The translations under genes and the position numbers were made by a program. This document shows, piece after piece, positions 52,430-63,877 of a DNA stretch of 64,000 nucleotides; position 1 is the stretch's first letter, and each line of letters begins with the position of its first letter. Source of the stretch: Cellulomonas sp. KRMCY2 (GTDB lineage Bacteria > Actinomycetota > Actinomycetes > Actinomycetales > Cellulomonadaceae). The notes under the pieces are model-generated. The model was not told the origin of the DNA. It was given only the letters and a program-made list of their open reading frames with translations, and did not search any database. The DNA lies in assembly GCF_000526515.1 (NCBI RefSeq), contig NZ_JAGF01000001.1:2046001-2110000 (forward strand), in the 5' to 3' direction.

Positions 52430-52929
52430 CCGAGTACCCCGAGAACGAGCCCATGACGTCGTCGGACCACGCCGTGCTGGCCGACCTCGCCCGCCTCGTC
52501 AGCGCAGCGGACCCGGTGCCGGACGGCCTCGTCGAGCGCAGCCTCTTCGCGCTGACGCTCGAGGGTCTGCACGCCGAGCTCATGGAGCTGCGCCGGGTCG
52601 AGACGCCCGCTCTGGCACTGCGCGGGGAGAGCGACTGGACGGGGACGGCGTCGGTCGAGACCCGGACGATCACCTTCAGCACCGACTCGGTGACCGTGCT
52701 CATCTCGCTCTCGGCGGGGCCGGGCGGCGGTGTCCGCATCGACGGCTGGAGCGCACCGGCCACGACCTTCGTGGTCGAGCTCTACCGGCCGGACGGCTGC
52801 GTCGGCACCCGGTCGGACGCCGACGGACGGTTCTCGCTGCCCGACGTCGCACCCGGGCCGGCGAGTCTGGTCCTGCGGCGTCTGGACGGCGAGGGACACG
52901 CCGTGAGCACGCCCGTCATCGACCTGTGA
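52426..52929 (+). CDS. Small cytoplasmic protein coupled to the sigma factor; possible anti-sigma or regulatory partner
   Basis: This 167-residue protein has no membrane helix or signal peptide. The N-terminus (about 15-60, LADLARLVSAADPVPDGLVERSLFAL) is helical, and the C-terminal half is beta-rich and ends in a carboxypeptidase-regulatory-like segment (VVELYRPDG, SDADGRFSLPDV, PASLVLRRLDG). Its ATG overlaps the sigma factor stop, suggesting equimolar production as with anti-sigma factors. There is no zinc-binding HxxxCxxC motif. It could be the proteolytic target of the downstream CHAT or S8 protease; this is inference. Confidence 0.7.
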   Translation: MTEYPENEPMTSSDHAVLADLARLVSAADPVPDGLVERSLFALTLEGLHAELMELRRVETPALALRGESDWTGTASVETRTITFSTDSVTVLISLSAGPGGGVRIDGWSAPATTFVVELYRPDGCVGTRSDADGRFSLPDVAPGPASLVLRRLDGEGHAVSTPVIDL

Positions 52930-52967
52930 CCACCGTTGTCCGCAGCCTTGCCTGAGAAGAGGAGCCG

Positions 52968-54803
52968 ATGAGTCAGGACGCAGAGCAGGTGCCGGACCGG
53001 GGCGCGGAGCAGAAGCCCGGAGCGCTCCGGGACGAAGGGCCGGCGGCTCTCGCCTGGCGCGTCCGCACCCTGAACCCGCTGACCGCGGTCCGGCGTGCCG
53101 GCGTGCGGCCCCCAGAACCGACGACGTACGTCGGTGACCGCATCCTGGTCCGCGGCATCACGGCCGACCGTGCGCCGGAGATGTCCGACGTGGCTCAGGC
53201 GGCGGCCGCGCGCGGCTGGTCCGTCACGGTTGAGCCTGGTGACCTGGCCGACCTCGCCCTGCTGCGTCGGGCCGACCTCGGGGACCGCGTCCAGACGGTG
53301 CTCGAGGACATGTCAGGGTTCGGCCTGCGCATCGAGCCGGCCGTGGGATCCGTGACGCCGCCTCCCGATGCATGGGAGCTGGTCGAGGCGCTCGGCGGCC
53401 GCTCGGCGGTTGCCGGGGCGGTGCTGAGCCTCGACCACGTCCTGGTCGCCACCGGTGGACCCGCGATCGGCGGTGCGCCCTACACCGAGTCGCACCCGTA
53501 CACCGAGTCGCACCCGTACACCGAGTCGCACCCGTACACCGAGTCGCACCCGTACACCGAGTCGCACCCGTACACCGAGTCGCACCCGTACACCGAGTCG
53601 CACCCGTACACCGAGTCGCACCCGTACACCGAGTCGCACCCGTACACCGAGTCGCACCCGGCTGCTCCGCTGTCGGAGTACGCCTCGCCCGGACGGGGCG
53701 GCCGGGCCCCGGTGACCTGGGTCGGACCGGCGCCCGCCAGGAGGTATGAGCGGGGCGCGTCGATCGATCGGACCGCGAAAGGGCTCCGGCGCCCGGTGGT
53801 TGCGGTGCTGGACACCGGCACCGGCAAGCACCCGTGGCTCGGGGCCGCCGTGGTCGAGCGTGACCCGCGGGTGCTCGGGGAGCCGATCGGCCTGTACCCG
53901 CCGGCCGAGCCGGCCGTCCGGGACGCGGAGGTCGGTGGCATGTCGCTGGCGCCACTGACGGGTGGTCTCGACCCGGCTGCCGGCCATGGGACCTTCATCG
54001 CGGGCCTCGTGCACCAGGGCTGCCCGGACGCCGTCGTCCTGTCCTGCCGACTGTACGGCGGCGAAGGCATCGTCCCGGAGTGGGACCTGCTGCGGTCCCT
54101 TCGCCGTCTGCTGCTCTTCCACATCCTCGGGCTGCTGGGTCGTGCCGACCACCACCCCGTCGACATCCTCAACCTCTCCCTCGGCTACTACCACGAGCGC
54201 CCCGAGGATGTGGCCTTCGACGAGCCTCTGGCGCACTGCCTCGCCGCCCTGCGCCGGCACGGGGTGGCGGTCGTCGCGGCGGCCGGCAACCACGCCGTCG
54301 AGCGCCCGATGTTCCCGGCCGCGTTCGCGCCCGCGCTCGACCGGACCGTCGAGCCGCCGAAGCCCCTTGACCCCGGGGCGCTGAGCCTCGAGGAGCCACC
54401 GGTCCTCACGGTCGGTGCCCTCAACCCGGACGGCACGACGGCCCTGTTCAGCAACGACGGAGCGTGGGTCACGTGCCGGCGTCCCGGTGCCGCGCTGGTG
54501 AGCACCTTCCCGACGACCTTCGGCGGCGCGCAGACCTCCTCGCGGGCTCTGCCGGGCAGCGCGACGGGGGAGGACCGGGCGACGATCGACCCCGACTCCT
54601 TCGGCGGGGGCTTCGGGGTGTGGAGCGGAACGTCCTTCGCCGCGCCGGTGTTCGCCGGTGAGCTCGCCGCCACCCTGCTCGCGCAGCGGGAGACAGGTGC
54701 AGACTCGGGCGAGGGCGCCTCGTGGGAGGACACGCTGACGTCGCGGTGCAAGCGCACCTGGGAGGCCATCACGACGACGACGGGTCTCAGGCCCGGCTCG
54801 TGA
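52968..54803 (+). CDS. Cytoplasmic-type subtilisin-like protease with ten YTESHP repeats
   Basis: This 611-residue S8 protease has no signal peptide. The N-terminal domain (about 1-170) is of unknown type. Residues 172-231 are ten perfect copies of YTESHP. The subtilase domain carries Asp282 (VAVLDTG), His340 (AGHGTFIAG), Asn441 (AAAGN) and Ser556 (SGTSFAAPVF), so it should be active. Most bacterial subtilases are exported; lack of a signal sequence suggests an intracellular role in this module. The repeat sits between the N-terminal domain and the protease, a likely processing linker. Confidence 0.9.
   Translation: MSQDAEQVPDRGAEQKPGALRDEGPAALAWRVRTLNPLTAVRRAGVRPPEPTTYVGDRILVRGITADRAPEMSDVAQAAAARGWSVTVEPGDLADLALLRRADLGDRVQTVLEDMSGFGLRIEPAVGSVTPPPDAWELVEALGGRSAVAGAVLSLDHVLVATGGPAIGGAPYTESHPYTESHPYTESHPYTESHPYTESHPYTESHPYTESHPYTESHPYTESHPYTESHPAAPLSEYASPGRGGRAPVTWVGPAPARRYERGASIDRTAKGLRRPVVAVLDTGTGKHPWLGAAVVERDPRVLGEPIGLYPPAEPAVRDAEVGGMSLAPLTGGLDPAAGHGTFIAGLVHQGCPDAVVLSCRLYGGEGIVPEWDLLRSLRRLLLFHILGLLGRADHHPVDILNLSLGYYHERPEDVAFDEPLAHCLAALRRHGVAVVAAAGNHAVERPMFPAAFAPALDRTVEPPKPLDPGALSLEEPPVLTVGALNPDGTTALFSNDGAWVTCRRPGAALVSTFPTTFGGAQTSSRALPGSATGEDRATIDPDSFGGGFGVWSGTSFAAPVFAGELAATLLAQRETGADSGEGASWEDTLTSRCKRTWEAITTTTGLRPGS
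53481..53660 (+). repeat. Ten perfect tandem copies of an 18-bp unit
   Basis: TACACCGAGTCGCACCCG is repeated ten times without a single base difference over 180 bp and encodes (YTESHP)10. The lack of synonymous variation indicates recent expansion or active homogenisation. Copy number can change in frame by slippage. Confidence 0.99.
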
Positions 54804-54852
54804 CCGGCGCGCCGGCGCCGTGGTTCGCGGGCGGGCCCGACGGAGTCGGCCG

Positions 54853-57489
54853 ATGATCGCCGTGGGCGGGCTCGAGGCCGCCCGCCAGGAGCTCGACGCC
54901 GGGCTCGTGCACAACGCGCGCGGCTACCCTGGCCGGGCGGCCTCGAGCTTCCGTGCAGCGCTGCGCCGCCTCGGTCCCGAGCCGGGCTCCGGCGACCCGG
55001 CCGACCCTGAGACGGCGTACGTGCGCGCCCGCGCCCTGCTCGGACTGGTCACCAGCAGCTTCGAGCTGCGCGGGGATGTCGAGGCCAGCAACGCGATCCT
55101 CGACACCGCCGACCGGTGGGCCCGAGCGGCGGGGGCCCGTGCTGTCGAGGTCGCGATCCTCGGGCAGCGGGGACTGCTCCGGATGCGCGCCGGGCAGCCA
55201 GAGGCCGCTCTGCGTGAGCTCGACCGTGCGGCCGCACGTCTCGACGACGCCGAGCCGGTCGACGCGTGCCGCATCCTGTTGAACCGCGGGACCCTGCACC
55301 TCGAGCACGGTCGGCGCCTCAAGGCGCGGGCGGACCTCGAGGCGTGCGCCAGGCGGGCGGAGTCGATCGGCAACCACCTGCTGCTGCACAAGGCCCGCCA
55401 CAACCTCGGGTACCTCGAGTTCCTCTCGGGGGACCTGCCTGCAGCGCTGTCTGCGATGGCGGAGGCCGCGCGGATCGAGCACGGGGCCTCGCCGGCGATG
55501 ACCCTCCTGGACCGGGCCCGGGTGCTGGTCGAGGCCGGTCTGACGACCGAGGCGGACATCAGCCTCGGCAGGGCAGGGGAGCTGTTCGCCGCCAACCGGC
55601 TCCCGCACGACCTCGCCGAGGTCCTGCTCGCCAGGGCGCACTGCGCGCTCCTCGCGCGACGCCCGAAGGACGCCCTGCGCTGGGCGCGCTCGGCCCGCAG
55701 TACCTTCCTGCGGCGGCGCAACCAGCCGTGGCTGGCGCGGGCCGACCTCACGGTCGTCCGCGCGCAGCTCGCTGTGCTCCTGGCGGCCGAGGCGCCATCG
55801 ACCGCGACACTCCGCAGGGTCGCGGCGCAGGCGACCGCGCTGAGCGCGCGCGCGCGGACCAGCGGGGGCGCAGCCGGCCGCGAGCTCGCGCGGCTCGCGC
55901 TGGTCACGGCCGCGGAGGCCGCGGCAGCCGGCGGCCTCCGTCGGCAGGCGCACGCAGCGCTCGGTTCGGCCGGGAGGCTGACCGGGCGGGAGCCGTTGGC
56001 TCTCGCCGTCCAGGTGCGCCTCGTCAAGGCCCAGCTGGCTTTCGCCGAGCACGACACGCTGCGGGCACGGCGGTACGTCCGGGCCGGCCAGGCCGTCCTG
56101 GCCGAGCACCGGCGGCAGCTCGGCTCGGTGGAGGCCGTGGCGGCGGCCGCCGTGCACGGTGACCACCTCACCGAGGCCGATGTCGGGGCCGCGCTCGCCG
56201 ATGCCGACCCGGCAGCGGTCCTCGATGCCGTCGAGCGGGGTCGCGCGACCTTCGCCGGGCCGGCGCGCGTGCGGCCTCCGGACGACCCGGTCCTCGCCGA
56301 GGTGCTTGCCGAGCTCCGGCAGTGCGTCGAGCGGGTTCGGCTCCTCCCGCCAGATGCCGACCCGACCGCGACCGCGAAGCGCGAGAGTCTGCGACGTGAC
56401 GCCGCCCGCCTGCGCGCCGCCGCGCGCGAGCGGTCGTGGCAGCTCGGTGACGGCGTCGGTGCGCCGAGGGCGATGAGCGCCCACGACCTGGTGGCGACCG
56501 TGCGGAGCGGTGCCGCCGAGGGCGACCCGGCCACCGTCGTCGACTACGTCGTGCACCGGGGTCGCGTGCACGCCGTCGTCGCCGACCCATCGGGGCTGCG
56601 CCTGCTGAACCTCGCGGACGCTGCCGAGGTCGACGAGCTCGCCCGGCGGCTGCGGGCCGACCTTCAGGTGCTGGCGAACCCGATCCTCGCGCCGGCCCTG
56701 CGCGACGTGGCGTCCCGGACCTTGGCTCGCGGGCTGGCGCACCTGGACAACCTTCTCCTGGCCCCCGTCGGCTGCGCGGGGTGCCTGCACGTGGTCGCGG
56801 GTGGTGGGATGGTCACGCTGCCGTGGGGGATGGCCCCCTCGCGGAAGGGCCTCGCCACCAGCGTCGGGACCCGGCTCGGGTCCGGGTCCGGTCACGAACG
56901 GCGGGCCGGCGTGGGTGTCGTCGCCGTCGCCGGACCGGGCCTGACCCACTCGCAGGACGAGGTGGCTGCCGTCGCCGGTGTCTGGTCGCGGGCCGCGAGC
57001 CTCGTGGGGGACGACGCCGTGTGCGCGGCAGCCGCCGACGCCCTGCGGACGGCCGGCGTCGTGCACCTCGCGGTGCACGGGCACCACGAGGCCGAGAACC
57101 CGTTGTTCTCGTGGGTCCGGCTCGCCGACGGACCCCTGTTCGCGCACGAGCTCGAGGGGTCGTCGCTCCCGGGCTCGCTGGTCGTCCTGTCCGCCTGCGA
57201 GGTGGGGCGCGCGACCGTCCGACCCGGCGGCGAGGTCCTCGGGCTCGCGAGCGTCCTGCTCCGCCTCGGCGCCGGAGCCGTGGTCGCCGCGCTCGCGCCG
57301 CTGCGCGACGACGTCGCTGAGGCCGTCATGCCGACGATGCACCGGAGCCTCCGGGACGGCCTACCGCCGCCGGCGGCGCTCGCCGCGGCCTGCTCGAGCA
57401 TCGACGAACCTGTCCCGCTCTCCTGCTTCGCCTCGGCGCCGGGTGTCATCCTGGACGGGGCCCTGTTCGGCGGCGACCCGCCTCGCTAG
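54853..57489 (+). CDS. Helical-repeat CHAT-domain (caspase-like) protease
   Basis: This 878-residue protein has a long N-terminal region of Ala/Leu/Arg-rich helical repeats (about 1-450, TPR-like), a linker, and a C-terminal CHAT domain (about 560-878). The catalytic pair is intact: His742 in LAVHGHH and Cys782 in VLSACEVGRA. CHAT proteases are related to caspases and separases; in type III-E CRISPR systems a TPR-CHAT protease cleaves a sigma-factor inhibitor. Here it follows a sigma factor, a small partner and an S8 protease. ATG 54853 is used, with GGAG upstream. It converges on a second subtilase gene with a 15-base gap. Confidence 0.9.
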   Translation: MIAVGGLEAARQELDAGLVHNARGYPGRAASSFRAALRRLGPEPGSGDPADPETAYVRARALLGLVTSSFELRGDVEASNAILDTADRWARAAGARAVEVAILGQRGLLRMRAGQPEAALRELDRAAARLDDAEPVDACRILLNRGTLHLEHGRRLKARADLEACARRAESIGNHLLLHKARHNLGYLEFLSGDLPAALSAMAEAARIEHGASPAMTLLDRARVLVEAGLTTEADISLGRAGELFAANRLPHDLAEVLLARAHCALLARRPKDALRWARSARSTFLRRRNQPWLARADLTVVRAQLAVLLAAEAPSTATLRRVAAQATALSARARTSGGAAGRELARLALVTAAEAAAAGGLRRQAHAALGSAGRLTGREPLALAVQVRLVKAQLAFAEHDTLRARRYVRAGQAVLAEHRRQLGSVEAVAAAAVHGDHLTEADVGAALADADPAAVLDAVERGRATFAGPARVRPPDDPVLAEVLAELRQCVERVRLLPPDADPTATAKRESLRRDAARLRAAARERSWQLGDGVGAPRAMSAHDLVATVRSGAAEGDPATVVDYVVHRGRVHAVVADPSGLRLLNLADAAEVDELARRLRADLQVLANPILAPALRDVASRTLARGLAHLDNLLLAPVGCAGCLHVVAGGGMVTLPWGMAPSRKGLATSVGTRLGSGSGHERRAGVGVVAVAGPGLTHSQDEVAAVAGVWSRAASLVGDDAVCAAAADALRTAGVVHLAVHGHHEAENPLFSWVRLADGPLFAHELEGSSLPGSLVVLSACEVGRATVRPGGEVLGLASVLLRLGAGAVVAALAPLRDDVAEAVMPTMHRSLRDGLPPPAALAAACSSIDEPVPLSCFASAPGVILDGALFGGDPPR

Positions 57490-57504
57490 TCTCGCGAGCC
57501 CCGG

Positions 57505-58275
57505 TCAGCCACGCCGTCGCAGGCCGGCCGACTGTGCCGCCCACGCGCCGGCGGCGAGAACGGCCGCAGGCGCGGAGCCCCGCAGTCGGACGGCTCGATC
57601 CGGTCCGGCGGCCGGGACGTCACGGCCAGGTGCGGCAAGGTCCGCCAGGGCGCTGGACTCCGGGAGCAGCCCGCTGTCGTCGTAGCCGGCCACGGCCAGC
57701 ACACCGGTCACGGACGCCGGGAAGGTGAGCACCTCCGGCCCCAGGTCGCCTGCGGAGACGAGCACGTGCACACCCCGGTCCACCGCGGTCCGCAGCGCGG
57801 TCGCGACGCCCCGAGCCAGACGCCGACGGCCGAACGGCAGGACCAGGATCTGAGCCCGTTCGGCGAGGGCCCAGCGGACCGCCCGCACGATCAGCTCGTC
57901 GGATGTCCGGCCGTCGGCGCCCAGCACCGGCGCCACGAGCAGCTCGGCCTCCGGGACGAGTCCCAGCACATGTGCCTTGCCCTGGCCGACGAGGAGCGAG
58001 GCGTGCGCAGTGGCCTGCCCGGCGGGAGAGGCCGGCCCTATCGGGCGGGCGCCCGGCTTGACCTGCAGGTGGGCGCCCCGAAGGTCGGGATGGGTGCCGT
58101 CGACCTCCCCGTCGAGCAGGGCGATCCGAACGCCCCGGCCCGTCGTCGGCGTCCTGGGTAGCTGCGCCACGGGCACCGGAAGATCGGGTACGGGCCTGGC
58201 CTGGAACCAGCGCTGGCAGGCCACGGCGACGTCGGGTGCTGCCGTGATCGTCTCGGTTCCCGTCGCTGCCACCAT
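57505..58275 (-). CDS. Short degenerate subtilase
   Basis: This 256-residue S8-like protein has no signal peptide. Asp55 is in ALLDGEVDGTHPDL, His91 in TAHASLLVG (the usual GHGT is lost), and Ser234 in RGSAPAAVLAAG (usual GTSFAAP). The oxyanion-hole Asn is replaced by Asp177 in SAGD. The triad is nominally present, but activity is doubtful; it may act as an inhibitor or binding decoy. It is transcribed toward the CHAT gene and diverges from the rplJ leader. Such small subtilase-like proteins near CHAT genes support a module, although I cannot name a family. Confidence 0.8.
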   Translation of the reverse strand: MVAATGTETITAAPDVAVACQRWFQARPVPDLPVPVAQLPRTPTTGRGVRIALLDGEVDGTHPDLRGAHLQVKPGARPIGPASPAGQATAHASLLVGQGKAHVLGLVPEAELLVAPVLGADGRTSDELIVRAVRWALAERAQILVLPFGRRRLARGVATALRTAVDRGVHVLVSAGDLGPEVLTFPASVTGVLAVAGYDDSGLLPESSALADLAAPGRDVPAAGPDRAVRLRGSAPAAVLAAGAWAAQSAGLRRRG

Positions 58276-58367
58276 GGCCCGTCTCCGACCGTGGACCCGC
58301 CGATCGGGTCCGTCGGTGAATCAGGAGCGTGGCCGGCGCTGTCTGTGACCGGCGAAGGGTCGGCGAT

Positions 58368-58396
58368 TTGGCTCCGGTCCCGGCCTCCCGTAGTCT
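58368..58396 (+). promoter_or_regulatory. Promoter for rplJ-rplL
   Basis: TTGGCT (58368-58373) and TAGTCT (58391-58396) are separated by exactly 17 bases, upstream of the L10 leader. Confidence 0.65.
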
Positions 58397-58401
58397 GTCC
58401 G

Positions 58402-58627
58402 TTGCCCAAGACCGCAGGTCGTCGGCTGCCTCGAAACCCCCGGGTGACGAGGTGGTGGACCGAAGTTCCGCAACGAGCGGGGACCAGCGCAGGTGAGTGA
58501 CTCAGAAGGATCGGCGCGCACGCGTGCGCATGGTCCGGCCAAGAGCCCCGCGCCTGCGCGGGGCTCTTCTCATTGTGTGGCCCTCGGTGCGTCCGACGAC
58601 AGCGGTACGACCACCGGAAGGATTGCC
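58402..58627 (+). ncRNA. Ribosomal protein L10 leader with attenuator
   Basis: The transcribed leader has the conserved AAGACCGCAGGT (58408-58419) found in L10(L12) leader elements, followed by paired segments and the hairpin at 58541-58568. L10 complexed with L7/L12 binds such leaders to repress its own operon. It occupies most of the 352-base gap between the subtilase gene and rplJ. Confidence 0.75.
58541..58568 (+). terminator. Attenuator hairpin in the L10 leader
   Basis: AAGAGCCCCGCGC pairs perfectly with GCGCGGGGCTCTT around a CT loop (13 bp), followed by a short T-containing tail. It lies within the leader, 59 bases before rplJ, so it is likely an attenuator and not an end-of-operon terminator. 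Confidence 0.8.
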
Positions 58628-59158
58628 ATGGCGAGGCCGGACAAGGCAGCCGCAGTCGCAGAGCTCACGGAGAACTTCCGCGAGTCGAGCGCTGTCGTGC
58701 TGACCGAGTACCGCGGGCTCACCGTCGCCCAGCTCAAGCAGCTGCGGCGCGCGCTCAGCGGCGACGCTACCTACGCCGTGGTGAAGAACACGCTCTCGGC
58801 CATCGCGGCCAAGCAGGCGGGTGTCGAGGGAATCGACGCCCATCTCGCCGGTCCCTCGGCCATCGCCTTCGTGACCGGTGACCCGGTCCAGGCAGCCAAG
58901 GGCCTGCGTGACTTCGCCAAGGCTCACCCGCAGCTCGTCATCAAGGGTGGTGTCCTCGACGGACGCGCCCTGACCGCTGCGGAGATCAACAAGCTCGCGG
59001 ACCTCGAGTCCCGCGAGGTCCTGCTGGCCAAGCTGGCCGGCGCAATGAAGGCGTCGCTCTTCGGGGCTGCGTACCTGTTCACCGCGCCCACGGCCAAGGC
59101 CGTGCGCACCATCGATGCCCTGCGCGAGAAGCGGGCGACCGAGGAGCAGGCGGCCTAG
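58628..59158 (+). CDS. rplJ: 50S ribosomal protein L10
   Basis: This 176-residue protein begins [17 protein letters not shown] and has [16 protein letters not shown], the L10 signature. It anchors L7/L12 dimers on the ribosome stalk. GGAAGGA precedes the ATG at 58628. It is cotranscribed with rplL and controlled by the leader upstream. Confidence 0.98.
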   Translation: MARPDKAAAVAELTENFRESSAVVLTEYRGLTVAQLKQLRRALSGDATYAVVKNTLSAIAAKQAGVEGIDAHLAGPSAIAFVTGDPVQAAKGLRDFAKAHPQLVIKGGVLDGRALTAAEINKLADLESREVLLAKLAGAMKASLFGAAYLFTAPTAKAVRTIDALREKRATEEQAA

Positions 59159-59246
59159 TCAGCAGCACTGACGGCTCCGCAGCCTCTTCTCGACACACCA
59201 CCCCTCCTGCTCTCACGAGCGGGGCAACAAGGAAGGACACGCCACC

Positions 59247-59630
59247 ATGGCGAAGCTCACCACCGACGAGCTGCTCGACGCTTTCAAGGAGCTCACCCTC
59301 ATCGAGCTCTCCGACTTCGTGAAGAAGTTCGAGGAGACCTTCGAGGTCACCGCTGCCGCTCCGGTCGCCGTCGCGGCCGTCGGCGGCGCCGCGGCCGAGG
59401 TCGAGGCCGAAGAGGAGCAGACGGAGTTCGACGTCGTCCTCGAGGCAGCCGGCGAGAAGAAGATCCAGGTCATCAAGGAGGTGCGCGCGCTGACGAGCCT
59501 GGGCCTCAAGGAGGCCAAGGACCTCGTCGACGAGGCACCCAAGCCCGTTCTCGAGGGCGTCACCAAGGAGGCTGCCGAGAAGGCCAAGGCAGCCCTCGAG
59601 GGTGCCGGCGCGACCGTCACCGTCAAGTGA
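59247..59630 (+). CDS. rplL: 50S ribosomal protein L7/L12
   Basis: This 127-residue protein has the N-terminal dimerisation domain, an Ala/Val/Glu hinge ([17 protein letters not shown]) and the C-terminal domain with [20 protein letters not shown]. It recruits translation GTPases. AAGGAAGGA precedes the ATG. A strong terminator follows at 59678. Confidence 0.98.
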   Translation: MAKLTTDELLDAFKELTLIELSDFVKKFEETFEVTAAAPVAVAAVGGAAAEVEAEEEQTEFDVVLEAAGEKKIQVIKEVRALTSLGLKEAKDLVDEAPKPVLEGVTKEAAEKAKAALEGAGATVTVK

Positions 59631-59677
59631 GCTCGTCCCTCTGAGTCACCCGGCGCAGCAGCGCCGACCAGCATGAC

Positions 59678-59711
59678 GCGAGGCCCGCACCTTCCGAGGT
59701 GCGGGCCTCGC
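59678..59711 (+). terminator. Terminator after rplL
   Basis: A perfect 15-bp stem (59678-59692 with 59697-59711) closes a TCCG tetraloop. It ends the rplJL operon 47 bases after the stop. Confidence 0.9.
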
Positions 59712-59770
59712 GCACACCCGGCTCGCGCACACCCGGCTCGCGCACACCCGGCTCGCGCACACCCGGCTCG
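59711..59770. repeat. Four perfect 15-bp tandem repeats
   Basis: CGCACACCCGGCTCG is repeated four times directly against the rplL terminator. Confidence 0.97.
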
Positions 59771-59793
59771 CCGCAGCGCCACCCTGCTCCGAG

Positions 59794-59889
59794 GTGTGGA
59801 GCGTCCGGTCAGCGAGTGGAGCGATCGGTCTGCGGCGCGCCGGGCGAGCCGGGTCGGAACGCTCCACATGGGGTTCGGACGCTCCACAC
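59794..59889. repeat. Third copy of the GTGGAGCG facing-repeat family
   Basis: Units GTGTGGAGCG (59794) and GAGTGGAGCG (59814) face inverted units ending ACGCTCCACA (about 59859-59868) and ACGCTCCACAC (about 59879-59889). The array is shorter than those at 11.6 and 26.4 kb. The remaining gap to the rpoB promoter (59890-60093) shows no gene I can support. Confidence 0.85.
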
Positions 59890-60093
59890 GTCGGCGGTGG
59901 GGCTCTCTGCCGCGGGCGGGCGGTGGCTGCGGGTCGGCGCGCGGTGGCACGTGCCGACCCGCGCGGCTGCGGGCGCGGCACGCACCGACCCGCGCGGCGA
60001 CGCGCGGGTCCGGGCGCGGATGTCGTGCGGCTCCGGGCAGGTGTGTGCGAGAGTGGAGCCTGAGCGCGGCCCGGGAGTCGTCGGATGACCGAC

Positions 60094-60122
60094 TGGACAC
60101 CCCAAGGACGAGCGGGTACGCT
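60094..60122 (+). promoter_or_regulatory. rpoBC promoter
   Basis: TGGACA (60094-60099) and TACGCT (60117-60122) are spaced by exactly 17 bases, giving a leader of about 145 bases before rpoB. Confidence 0.7.
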
Positions 60123-60273
60123 AGCGCTTTGCGCTGGCTTGTGCCTGCACCCCTCAACCCGCCACTCGGTCCCGAGCCCTGCCCGGCTGCCGAACTGATC
60201 GTCATGGGCTGGTTGAGCAGGTAGGCCTCTCCGGCTGGCGCGCGTGCACTCGATCCGCAGGGAAGGACCCCTC

Positions 60274-63780
<3,507 letters not shown>

Positions 63781-63877
63781 TCCCGTCGGAGGTCGGGGGG
63801 CCCAGCGCCCCCCGGCCCCCCGGCCACCGGCTCTCACCGGCCTTGTCACGGTGAACACAGACAGACGAAGGAAGTAG

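Noticed and set aside
53481-53660. CRISPR array
   Set aside because: The ten 18-bp repeats are directly adjacent with no spacers, and they lie in frame inside a protease gene.
51794-58275. Type III-E CRISPR (Craspase) locus
   Set aside because: A CHAT protease and sigma factor are present, but there is no gRAMP/Cas7-11, Cas1/Cas2, Csx30-like protein that I can recognise, or repeat-spacer array.
59699-60088. Small gene between rplL and rpoB
   Set aside because: The open frame is composed of terminator and tandem repeat sequence, has no ribosome-binding site and overlaps equally long frames in other phases.
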